Positions 25,901-33,635 of a stretch of 64,000 nucleotides of DNA are shown here, in pieces. Location of the stretch: the NCBI RefSeq assembly GCF_000270305.1, contig NC_015737.1:1736501-1800500 (forward strand), written 5' to 3'. This DNA is from Clostridium sp. SY8519. Lineage in GTDB: Bacteria; Bacillota; Clostridia; Lachnospirales; Lachnospiraceae. A program made the position numbers and the translations under genes. Position 1 is the stretch's first letter, and the number at the start of each line of letters is the position of its first letter. Under the pieces are notes generated by a model, which was not told the DNA's origin, made no database searches, and was given only the letters and a program-made list of their open reading frames with translations.

Positions 25901-26628
25901 TATATAGCAGAACAAAGACCATTCAGGAAGACAAAGTCTCCGGTTTTTGCCCCGGATGTATGCATAGCACGGTAGTAAAGCTGATCGGGGAAGTCCTGGA
26001 GGAAATGGATATTGCAAATAAAGCTGTCATGATCAACGGGATCGGCTGCTGCGGACTCCACATAGATTACATCACATATGATAATATTACGGCGCCGCAT
26101 GGCCGCGCCTGTGCAGTAGCAACCGGCTTAAAGCGTGTCCGCCCGAATACACTCTATTTTACCTATCAGGGAGATGGCGACCTGGCATCTATCGGTCTGG
26201 CTGAGACCATGTCGGCCGCAAACCGTGGTGAGAATTTCACCGTCATTTTTATCAACAACGGCATTTATGGTATGACAGGCGGACAGTTGGCTCCTACTAC
26301 TTTGCTTGGAATGAAAGCGTCCACGGCGCCAAAAGGCAGGAGCGCAGAGGAACATGGATATCCGATACATGTCTGTGAGACGCTTGACACCTTGACAGAA
26401 CCGGTCTATCTGGAGAGGACCAGCTGCAATACCCCTGCAAATGTCGCGAAGACAAAGAATGCGATCCGCAAAGCATTCCAAAATCAGCTTGACGGGAAAG
26501 GGTTTTCTCTCGTGGAGATTGTGACAAGCTGTCCGACGAACTGGGGACTGAGTCCACTGGATTCTTTGGATTTCCTGGAAGAGAAGATGTTAAAAGAATT
26601 TCCTCTGGGTGTAATCCGGGACCGATAG
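25891..26628 (+). CDS. 2-oxoacid:ferredoxin oxidoreductase, beta (thiamine-diphosphate) subunit
   Basis: The 245-residue protein has an N-terminal FCPGCMHS and the thiamine-diphosphate motif [30 protein letters not shown], typical of VorA/KorB-type beta subunits. Length is normal. It decarboxylates a 2-oxoacid to acyl-CoA with reduction of ferredoxin, together with the alpha subunit. Its partner upstream is reduced to a remnant and no gamma subunit is present, so activity is doubtful unless complemented. RBS GGGAGG precedes ATG 25891. A class III CoA-transferase follows after 12 bp, so an acyl-CoA pathway was once encoded here. Confidence 0.85.
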   Translation: MELIYSRTKTIQEDKVSGFCPGCMHSTVVKLIGEVLEEMDIANKAVMINGIGCCGLHIDYITYDNITAPHGRACAVATGLKRVRPNTLYFTYQGDGDLASIGLAETMSAANRGENFTVIFINNGIYGMTGGQLAPTTLLGMKASTAPKGRSAEEHGYPIHVCETLDTLTEPVYLERTSCNTPANVAKTKNAIRKAFQNQLDGKGFSLVEIVTSCPTNWGLSPLDSLDFLEEKMLKEFPLGVIRDR

Positions 26629-26640
26629 AAGGAGTATGAC

Positions 26641-27849
26641 ATGAACAAACGACTGCCGTTAGATGGCTTGAAGGTAGTAGAGCTCGCCACTGTCGTGGCA
26701 ACACCGATTACAGGGAGACTGCTGTCGGATTACGGTGCGGAGGTGATCAAAGTCGAGGCGCTGGCAGGGGATTTGCTGCGCCCTACCGGTATGTGGCATC
26801 AATTACCGGTCGAGGATGACCACAATCCGCTGTTTGATTTGTGCAACACGGGAAAACGTCTGGTGGCACTGAATCTGAAATCAAAGGAAGGGATGGGGGC
26901 ATTTATTAAGCTTCTGGAGCGGGCAGATATTTTTCTCTCAAATGTCCGCATGCAGTCATTGGAACGCATGGGGATAGACTATGAAAGCATAAAGGATCGT
27001 TTTCCCGGACTGATCTATGCCCATTTCTCAGGATTTGGGTTAAATGGTCCGGAGAAAAATAAGCCGGGTTACGATTCTACTGCGTTTTGGATGCGCACCG
27101 GAGGATCGACAGATATCTCGACTCCTGGTGCCTTTCCCTTAAGACCATCCTTTGCGTTTGGTGATATCGCGACGGCGTCTGAGTTTCTGGCAGCGATCCT
27201 GATGGCAGTGATTGGCCGTAATCAGACCGGGGAGGGAACGATGGTGGCGACATCACTGCTGCAGTCAGGAATCTGGTGCAATGCCGTGGCTGTCATGAAT
27301 GCCCAGCCTCAGTATGGAAAGGACTATCCGGTTGAGCGCTTTTTGCCGGGACATCCTTTGGCAGATTACTACGAGTGTAAGGACGGAGAGTATATCGCAA
27401 TCATGCAGAATGATTATCAGAAAGACCGGAAGCTCTTTGCGGATTTATTCGGACTGCAGGAGCTTCTGGACGATCCGGATTTGGATACGCTGACGAGCAT
27501 GCATAAGTCTGGGAAAGTGCCTGCGCTCACACACCGGATGCAGGATGTTATGCTTCAAAAAACTGCCTCGGAGTGGGATGAAATACTGAATGAAAATGAT
27601 ATCCCGCATGAGCTGGCACATCATTTCCGGAATACATGGCAGGATCCACAGGCCAGAGCTGTTGGCGCATTTGATGAGGTGAATTATCCGGAAGATGTGG
27701 TTACAGCCATTCCGAGACCGCCGTTTGATTTTTCCGGGTATGGCAGGAAGAACTTCCAAAAGACCGGTGGAATCGGTGCGGACACAAGAGAGGTTCTGGA
27801 AGAACTGGGATATTCGGATGAACAGATTAGAATAATAGAACAGGCGTGA
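26641..27849 (+). CDS. Class III (CaiB/BaiF-family) CoA-transferase
   Basis: The 402-residue protein shows the family's N-terminal segment PLDGLKVVELATVVATPITGRLLSDYGAEVIKVE and the catalytic Asp in KPGYDSTAF (D145). Length is as usual. Class III enzymes move CoA between organic acids without ATP; relatives act on bile acids, carnitine and arylpropionates or aryl-lactates (FldA). Next to chalcone isomerase, a plausible substrate is the 3-arylpropionate left after dihydrochalcone cleavage, but this is an inference. It forms an operon with the oxidoreductase beta gene. The repeated leader-terminator follows it. Confidence 0.9.
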   Translation: MNKRLPLDGLKVVELATVVATPITGRLLSDYGAEVIKVEALAGDLLRPTGMWHQLPVEDDHNPLFDLCNTGKRLVALNLKSKEGMGAFIKLLERADIFLSNVRMQSLERMGIDYESIKDRFPGLIYAHFSGFGLNGPEKNKPGYDSTAFWMRTGGSTDISTPGAFPLRPSFAFGDIATASEFLAAILMAVIGRNQTGEGTMVATSLLQSGIWCNAVAVMNAQPQYGKDYPVERFLPGHPLADYYECKDGEYIAIMQNDYQKDRKLFADLFGLQELLDDPDLDTLTSMHKSGKVPALTHRMQDVMLQKTASEWDEILNENDIPHELAHHFRNTWQDPQARAVGAFDEVNYPEDVVTAIPRPPFDFSGYGRKNFQKTGGIGADTREVLEELGYSDEQIRIIEQA

Positions 27850-27863
27850 TATAATCGGAAAAA

Positions 27864-27966
27864 GCTGATTGCAATTTCTGCAAGCTGCCTTGCGCTCTTA
27901 GCATTTCCTATTGCAAAAGAAGTGGATTAAGCTTTAGATACAAAGCTTGATCCACTTTTTTGTTTA
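27864..27966 (+). promoter_or_regulatory. Repeated leader with terminator, copy 2, directly before chalcone isomerase
   Basis: Second copy of the 25641-25743 element. The hairpin is AGTGGATTAAGCTTT / AAAGCTTGATCCACT (15 bp, one wobble), loop AGATAC and T6. It ends right before the ribosome site TTTAGGAGG of the chalcone isomerase gene. A TATAAT at 27849-27854, upstream of this leader, could be a -10 box; I see no good -35. Read-through control of the isomerase gene is a reasonable hypothesis. Confidence 0.55.
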
Positions 27967-27978
27967 GGAGGTATTATC

Positions 27979-28839
27979 ATGGCAATTGAATTTAACCCGA
28001 TGAGAAGCTTGATCTACATTGATTGTGTGAAGAATGATTACCGTCACAAACTGCAGTACTGGCTGTACAAGCATCATATTCCGGACAGCATTGCAAAGTT
28101 TGAACCTTATGTATCCAAGTATGCATTTTACAGTGCATTGCCGGTACCGGAAGACGGTGAGGAGTTCGGTACTTATAATTATCAGCTGACCGAGCATTAC
28201 TGGCTCTGCAATCCGCTTACTGCTGATTTTGCAGTCAACTCTTTGCAGGAATCCTTCACGCCTGACGTCTTAAAATGGCAGGGAATCATCCCGGATATTG
28301 ACATCACACCGGAAATGATGGCCGCAATGCAGAATGCAGATGATGCGCGAGCATCTGAAGGAAGCGAAGCGCCGGGGTTTGATCTGCCGCCGTTTATCTT
28401 TGCGTTTTTGCCGCTGAGCTGGGAGTTCCAGACCAAGGGTGAAAAACTGACGATTGAAGACGGCCCGAATTACCGCTGGCAGTTCCTGGTAAAATATCCG
28501 GAAGCAGCAGACGCCGAGCAGGCAGACAAGTGGCTGATGGAGGAAGTGATCCCGGCATTCGCCCAAATGGATGAGGTTAAGAGAATCCTTTCTTCTAAGG
28601 TAAAACAGGAAGTCAATGGATGTGTTTATTACAGAGTGGTTGAGATGTGGTTTGACAGTCCGAGTGACTGGCATCGCGCTGTCAAGGAAAAAACCGGTGC
28701 GATCTCCAAGCCGGAATGGGCGTCAACCGACAGCTTCCCGTACTTGAGACCAAAACATGAGATGGCAAGCATCTTCTTGTCAGACATTCCGACCACAGAC
28801 AATCTGCTGCAGTACAGAGGTTTTATTCCGATGAGATAA
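27979..28839 (+). CDS. chi: Bacterial chalcone isomerase
   Basis: The 286-residue protein matches, by memory, the chalcone isomerase of Eubacterium ramulus along its whole length: PMRSLIYIDCV, HIPDSIAKFEPYV, KYAFY, QLTEHYWL, DVLKWQGIIP, PFIFAFLPLSWE, TIEDGPNYR, SSKVKQEVNGCV and the C-terminal YRGFIPMR. His33 coincides with the reported catalytic histidine of that enzyme. It interconverts flavanones such as naringenin and their chalcones, the entry to anaerobic flavonoid ring fission; it is unrelated to the plant enzyme. AGGAGG precedes ATG 27979. The duplicated leader lies upstream and a flavin reductase gene follows 67 bp downstream, probably cotranscribed. Confidence 0.9.
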   Translation: MAIEFNPMRSLIYIDCVKNDYRHKLQYWLYKHHIPDSIAKFEPYVSKYAFYSALPVPEDGEEFGTYNYQLTEHYWLCNPLTADFAVNSLQESFTPDVLKWQGIIPDIDITPEMMAAMQNADDARASEGSEAPGFDLPPFIFAFLPLSWEFQTKGEKLTIEDGPNYRWQFLVKYPEAADAEQADKWLMEEVIPAFAQMDEVKRILSSKVKQEVNGCVYYRVVEMWFDSPSDWHRAVKEKTGAISKPEWASTDSFPYLRPKHEMASIFLSDIPTTDNLLQYRGFIPMR

Positions 28840-28854
28840 AAGACTGGGGCACGG

Positions 28855-28883
28855 AGGAGACACAGAACCGTCACCTGTCTCCT
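28855..28883. repeat. Short palindromic (REP-like) element
   Basis: An 8-bp perfect inverted repeat AGGAGACA / TGTCTCCT with the loop CAGAACCGTCACC. Sequences of this type (GGAGACA...GAACCGTCACCTGTCTCC) are scattered between genes in many gut Clostridia, from general knowledge. A broken relative (AGGGGACGGTTAAG) lies near 32676. Confidence 0.5.
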
Positions 28884-28906
28884 ACGTGCATGAAAGGATG
28901 GGTATC

Positions 28907-30223
28907 ATGAGTTTTTACGGAAAATGGAAGGTCGTTACGAAAACACCGATGGGCAACACAGAGGCAATCTGGGATGTGTTTGAAGAAAACGGTGCGCCGA
29001 AAGCAACGATTTTTGCGGACGATGCGTTAACTGATTTTGATTCGGTCGTGATCGACGGCGACAGTTTTATCATGGATGTGAAATTAAAATCCATTATCGG
29101 AAAGATGAAGTTCCATATGGAAGGAACCGTTGATGGAGATACACTTTCCGGAACAGCCAAAATGAAGATGGGGAGCTCTCCGTTTGAGGGGGAGCGGATC
29201 ACGGATGAAGCTGCCAAAGCAATGGAAGAAGAGAAAGCAGCTCCTGCAGAAGAAACTGCAGCAGAAGAGCCGGCAGGGCCGAAGAGGATTCTTGGTATCA
29301 GCTGCGGGCGTCCGTTTGGAAACAGTGAGCTTTTGCTGCGCGAAGCATTGATGGGTGCAGAGGAAGCAGGTGCGGAAGTAGAAATGGTACGCCTGAACGA
29401 GTTTGACATCAAGCCGTGTACCGGATGTACCGCCTGTATGGCAAAATTAGGAAAAGGACAGGAAAACCTCTGCGTACAGAAGGATGACTTCCCGGTTCTG
29501 CGTGACCGTATCCTCTGGAGCGATGCGGTGATCATCAGTGCGCCGATCTATCTGATCCGACCGATCGCATCTTTGCTGGTCGTAACGGACCGCATCGGTC
29601 CGTGGCATGATGTGGCAAGCTTTGAACAGATGGGCTTAAACAAACCGGGATCACCGATCGATCAGAGACTGTTCAAACAGCGCTGTGCCGGATTTATCTC
29701 TGTAGGCGGTGCGATTCGCCCACAGTATGCATCCATGGGGCTGACACTGATGAATGATTTTACATATCCGATGCACATCAAGGTGGTCGATCAGATCATG
29801 GTGCTGAATTCTAACTCTTCAGGACAGGCAATCTATCATGACGAAAAGGTAGCCAGAGTGCATCAGCTAGGCATCAATGTGACAGAAAATGCATGTAAGC
29901 CGGAAGAAGAGATGAAGTGGTGCGGCGACTTTGATGGTACCTGTCCGGTCTGCCACGGCAATCTGATGACCATTGACAATGGAGACGAAACCATTACCTG
30001 TGCAATTTGCGGCATCAAGGGAAGCGTCACCGTAGAAGACGGCAAGATTCATGTGGATTTTGCGGATGACGAACTGATCCATTCCCGCCTGACGAAGGAA
30101 GAATGCTGGATCCACATGCAGGAGATCATGCAGTCCTTTGAGGAATTTGGTGAGATCGCGGAGGAGGTGAAAGCAAAAGAACAGAAGTACCGTGATTATC
30201 AGGTGAAGATCGTAAAGCCATAA
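28907..30223 (+). CDS. Flavodoxin-fold (FMN) reductase with N-terminal beta domain and zinc ribbon; candidate flavone/enone reductase
   Basis: ATG 28907 (after GAAAGGATG) gives 438 residues. Residues 1-95 look like a small lipocalin-like beta barrel (FYGKWKVVTKTPMG). An acidic Ala/Glu linker (~100-125) follows. Residues ~126-330 are a flavodoxin/NADPH-dependent FMN reductase fold (RILGISCGRPFGNSELLLREAL) with C171-x2-C174-x2-C177-x11-C189, like the [4Fe-4S] motif of iron-sulfur flavoproteins. Residues ~338-375 hold CPVC and CAIC pairs, a zinc ribbon. Next to chalcone isomerase, the likely job is C=C reduction of a flavone, flavonol or chalcone. The size and flavodoxin-type build agree with my memory of the flavone reductase of Flavonifractor plautii, which remains to be tested. 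Confidence 0.75.
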   Translation: MSFYGKWKVVTKTPMGNTEAIWDVFEENGAPKATIFADDALTDFDSVVIDGDSFIMDVKLKSIIGKMKFHMEGTVDGDTLSGTAKMKMGSSPFEGERITDEAAKAMEEEKAAPAEETAAEEPAGPKRILGISCGRPFGNSELLLREALMGAEEAGAEVEMVRLNEFDIKPCTGCTACMAKLGKGQENLCVQKDDFPVLRDRILWSDAVIISAPIYLIRPIASLLVVTDRIGPWHDVASFEQMGLNKPGSPIDQRLFKQRCAGFISVGGAIRPQYASMGLTLMNDFTYPMHIKVVDQIMVLNSNSSGQAIYHDEKVARVHQLGINVTENACKPEEEMKWCGDFDGTCPVCHGNLMTIDNGDETITCAICGIKGSVTVEDGKIHVDFADDELIHSRLTKEECWIHMQEIMQSFEEFGEIAEEVKAKEQKYRDYQVKIVKP

Positions 30224-30356
30224 CGCAAAAAGAAGACAGAAGCGAGCCGTATTTCATTTTTGACGGCATATGCCCCCAAGAATGCATTTTATGAGAATAC
30301 CAAAACGGGATATACTCATATCAACAAAGAGATCTGCATAAAAGGAGGGGCGAAGA

Positions 30357-30893
30357 GTGAGTGATCGTTTTTACAAATTCCAGGATGTATTCAAAGTTTT
30401 GCTCGAAGTGAAGGACAAAGAAACCCGTGATGAGAAAATCAGATTTGAGCAAATGATGACAGCTGATCTTCTCGGCACGCTGATCAATGCAAAAAATGCT
30501 GAAACCAGAGAAGAGGGCGATGCCATTCTTGCGGCGGCCTTATCCGGCGATAGAGTTGCGGACGAGTTTAGCAACATCATGAATGCATCGACTGCAGGGA
30601 CAGCAGGCAAAGACCTTTATGATCTCGTAGATCTGATGGCCAGTCACTCCGGCACATTGGGCGGCAGTACGTTCGTCGCAGCCACACTTGCCGGTAAGCA
30701 TGACAGATTTGCCGATGAACTGACCGTCATCAAGAATGTGGCAAAACGTGTGGAAGGAGACAAGGACATTGATGCGCTGATGAATCAGATGCTTGATTAT
30801 GCAGGCGTTCTGGCTGAAATCAAAAGCGCACCGTCCATTGAGAGTGGCGATGAAATCATCCGAGCATGTCTTACTGCAGCAGATATTTCATAA
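30357..30893 (+). CDS. Unknown small soluble helical protein
   Basis: GTG 30357 has an excellent ribosome site (AAAGGAGGGG). The 178-residue product is acidic and predicted helical, with no signal peptide, no cysteines and no known motif. A Gly/Ser/Thr-rich middle (around residues 95-110, SHSGTLGGSTFVAATLAGKH) separates two helical halves. It follows the flavin reductase by 133 bp, and its 3' end overlaps the convergent LysR gene by 23 bp. It does not resemble the two-repeat protein at 10963 at the residue level. I do not recognise a family. Confidence 0.6.
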   Translation: MSDRFYKFQDVFKVLLEVKDKETRDEKIRFEQMMTADLLGTLINAKNAETREEGDAILAAALSGDRVADEFSNIMNASTAGTAGKDLYDLVDLMASHSGTLGGSTFVAATLAGKHDRFADELTVIKNVAKRVEGDKDIDALMNQMLDYAGVLAEIKSAPSIESGDEIIRACLTAADIS

Positions 30894-31758
30894 AAGTATC
30901 CCGAACGGGATGGATTGGGCAGTCTGTGCTTGTGAGAGCACAGATTTCCCGTTTGGGAAGGGCTTCTTTCAGATCAACGATAAACAAATCTGATCCATCG
31001 TACTCTTTGAGATAAATCTCGGGAAGGATGCCAAGCCCCATATTCATTTCCGCCATAGTACGGATCAATGACAGGGAGCAAACATGGAATATTTCATTGA
31101 TCGATGTGTTGTACTGTTCAAAATAATTTCGGACATATTTCCATGTGCTGGTGCCTTCTTCCATCATGATAAATGCTTCATCTTCCAGTTCAGAAATGGC
31201 AACCTTCCTTCCAGCCAGATGTCGGAAGCGGTTTCCGCCGATCATAACATCCTGAATGGTGCATAGGGTTTGCCTTTGAATTAGAAGCTGAGGATCTTCC
31301 GGGACAGGGGTTGTAAGAACCGCAATGTCGAGTGTATTTTCATGCAATTCAGACAGGGCGGGTTTTGTTTTCTCAAAGGATAGGGAGACCTGGATGCCGG
31401 GATAGTCATCACGGAACTTCCGCAAACGCTTAAGCAGGTAATAATGCAGCGTCATTTCAGTGACCCCAATGCGCAGAAAACCGGTTTCCAGAGCGCCCAA
31501 AGCATGCAGATGGTTTTCGGCAATGGATATTTCTGAAAAGGCTTTTTTGACGTGGGAAAACAGATAGTTTCCGTCTGCTGTCAGTTCCATTCCTTTTTGG
31601 GAGCGCAAAAAAAGCGTACAGTTCAGTTCTTTTTCAAGATTCTGGATGGCACGGCTGACAGTGGACTGTGAAAGATACAGCCGGCTTGCGGCAGCTGTAA
31701 TATTTCCACATGACGCCACATAATAGAAAATCTGATATAATTCGTAGTTTATGATCAT
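30871..31758 (-). CDS. LysR-family transcriptional regulator
   Basis: ATG 31758 is preferred over upstream in-frame starts because AGGAG lies seven bases before it; this gives 295 residues, normal for LysR. The HTH is YQIFYYVASCGNITAAASRLYLSQSTVSRAIQNLEKELNC. It differs from the other three LysR proteins of the island. It is divergent from the TauE-type exporter gene (intergenic 31759-31877) and convergent with the unknown gene at 30357, whose end it overlaps. It probably controls the exporter. Confidence 0.9.
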   Translation of the reverse strand: MIINYELYQIFYYVASCGNITAAASRLYLSQSTVSRAIQNLEKELNCTLFLRSQKGMELTADGNYLFSHVKKAFSEISIAENHLHALGALETGFLRIGVTEMTLHYYLLKRLRKFRDDYPGIQVSLSFEKTKPALSELHENTLDIAVLTTPVPEDPQLLIQRQTLCTIQDVMIGGNRFRHLAGRKVAISELEDEAFIMMEEGTSTWKYVRNYFEQYNTSINEIFHVCSLSLIRTMAEMNMGLGILPEIYLKEYDGSDLFIVDLKEALPKREICALTSTDCPIHPVRDTFMKYLLQ

Positions 31759-31877
31759 ATGGGAATACTCCTGTTTTCGGACTTTTGAATCAGGAAGGTG
31801 GATAATTTCACACGATAAACTATTTTTAGCATGAATAAACAACATTCGCAAGTACAAAAGGAGAATGATATATAACG

Positions 31878-32639
31878 ATGGTTTTATTGCTGGTTATAGT
31901 ATGCTGCTTTGTCAGCGCGCTGGTTCAGCGGATTTCCGGTTTTGGGCTGGCGACCCTGCTGATGCCTCTGCTTTTGCTGTTCCAATCTTTTTCAGATGCT
32001 CTGATTGTTGTAGGTGTGATCAGCTGCATCGGATCATTGATCTTAGTGGTTCAGCAGTTTCGTCACATACAGTGGAAAAAACTGATCATTCCAATGATGC
32101 CATATGTGGTTATCAGTCTTTTGATCACAAGACTGATGGCAAATTCAAATGTAGAAAATCTGAAAAAATGGCTGGGGTTGTTTTTATTTGTTCTCGGCAT
32201 CTATCTGATCATTTCTGCAAGGCGTGCGCATAAGCAGAAAAAACATTCCGATCCGCAGAAAGGGGCTCTTCCGGTCGGCCTTGGTGTTGGGGCAGTTACC
32301 GGAGTCATCAATCCGCTCTTTAATGTGGCAGGGCCTCCTATGGCTATCTATTTCTTAAGAGTCTGCAAGGATAACCTGGCTTATCTAGCAACGATGCAGG
32401 TGTTTCTGTCCTTTATTTCGCTGTATACCAACACGATCCGTGCAGTAAACGGGATGTTTTCAGTTCATGTCATTCTTCCAATATTGCTTGGAGTCGTTGG
32501 CATATTGGCGGGATTTGGCGCAGGCGGGAAAATATTCGGCCGCCTGGATGCAGAAAAGTTAAAATATATTGTCTATACTGTCGTTGCCTGCTCTGGTTTA
32601 TGGACTTTTATCAGTGACGTTTTTTCGGGTCAGTTTTAA
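31878..32639 (+). CDS. TauE/SafE-family (sulfite exporter-like) membrane transporter
   Basis: The 253-residue protein has about eight hydrophobic segments and the family's duplicated pattern: SGFGLATLLMPLLLLF near residue 20 and AVTGVINPLFNVAGPPMAIYFL near 140. RBS AAAGGAGAATG precedes ATG 31878. Family members export sulfite, sulfoacetate or other organic anions. Here export of an acidic product of flavonoid breakdown is possible but unproven. Divergent LysR regulator upstream. It is the last intact gene of island A. Confidence 0.85.
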   Translation: MVLLLVIVCCFVSALVQRISGFGLATLLMPLLLLFQSFSDALIVVGVISCIGSLILVVQQFRHIQWKKLIIPMMPYVVISLLITRLMANSNVENLKKWLGLFLFVLGIYLIISARRAHKQKKHSDPQKGALPVGLGVGAVTGVINPLFNVAGPPMAIYFLRVCKDNLAYLATMQVFLSFISLYTNTIRAVNGMFSVHVILPILLGVVGILAGFGAGGKIFGRLDAEKLKYIVYTVVACSGLWTFISDVFSGQF

Positions 32640-33244
32640 GACCAAATGGTATTCCCTGTTATTAACCTACAGAGAAGAGGGGACGGTTAAGTAATGGGAA
32701 CCTGGCACCTCTGGAAAGGACAGATCTATATATCGGAAAGACAGAGCAGTGAGGAGTTGGAACTGAAGGTGGAGATCACAATTCTGTCAGAACGTCTGCG
32801 GGGCAAGTGATGTCGTTTCTGTATGTGTTTTGTGTAGTGAATGTTGTGCAGATAGGTATCTTATAAATATGTTTTCGGCAATACTATCTTGATAAAACCA
32901 ATATAAGAAGATCTGGCATATCACACAGCATTATGAGATCCATGCGGAGAACGATGCAGATGAGAAAAATGGCGAACGGTTCAGAGCACTTGTGTCTGAA
33001 GAGAAGCTGAAAGCATGGGCGGAAGAGATTATTAAATAACGCCCATATCATAGGTTAGAGACAGCATGAAAAAATGGGATAAAGAGATGTATTGAGCGGA
33101 GTTTAAGTGGTTGTCGCTTCTGAAACGACCAGGTTCTGCTATTTCTTTTGTAATCTGTACGGTCACATTACGGGTCACATTCCGGCTGGCGTCAAAACCG
33201 AACGAAACAGAAGCAAACATATGTTCGGCTGTTATAGAACAGAC
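32640..33244. other. Gene-poor right end of island A with coding debris
   Basis: No intact gene is seen. Around 32676 there is a broken REP-like sequence (GAAGAGGGGACGGTTAAG). A 38-codon frame follows at 32694-32810. At ~32908-33039 a frame reads ...HYEIHAENDADEKNGERFRALVSEEKLKAWAEEIIK and stops, which looks like the tail of a lost gene. Family not recognised. Confidence 0.45.
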
Positions 33245-33434
33245 GTTCGATTTTGAATGCCCTGTTGAATGCCCTAAGGGTAGGTGCTTCGGAAACCCGC
33301 TTCCTTTCTGGGTTTGTGGACACGGTGAGTATTCGAGTCCCGTCTCGCGCTCTAGATCAAGGATCATCCGGAAGGATGGTCCTTTTTCTATCTATCGCTC
33401 GCAAACCCAGTGTTTTCAGCGGTTTGCGGGCTTT
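33245..33434 (+). repeat. Island A/B junction: element arm, tRNA-Gly 3'-end copy and direct repeat 2
   Basis: 33245-33331 is the element arm, with two GAATGCCCT units (33255-33263 and 33267-33275), and is ~97% identical to 47179-47265. 33332-33353 is the 22-base tRNA-Gly 3' end. 33332-33434 repeats 9696-9798, including the terminator (33361-33385) and the CGCAAACC / GGTTTGCG hairpin. There is no tRNA body. It is thus both the right end of island A and the left end of island B. Confidence 0.85.
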
Positions 33435-33612
33435 TTGTATTTTTGGAAAATGTCAAAAAATCATGAAAAATCATGCGAAAAAGTCAAAAATAACGCAAAA
33501 GAACAAGCGTTCGGGACGTGGCCCGTCACGTGCTTGCAGTTAACATGGCGCAAACCCAGTGTTTAAGCGGGTTTGCGCGATTTCAGGAAATGGGAAAAGT
33601 TGAATGCCTTTA
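33435..33612. other. Left arm of island B
   Basis: Non-coding. It contains a perfect 10-bp hairpin GCGCAAACCC / GGGTTTGCGC (about 33549-33577) and ends in GAATGCCTTT (33602-33611). The segment resembles 1494-1612 behind another tRNA-Gly 3'-end copy. GAATGCC-type units at both ends of the element may be integrase arm sites. Confidence 0.5.
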
Positions 33613-33635
33613 CCTTTCACAAAATATAGATTCTA

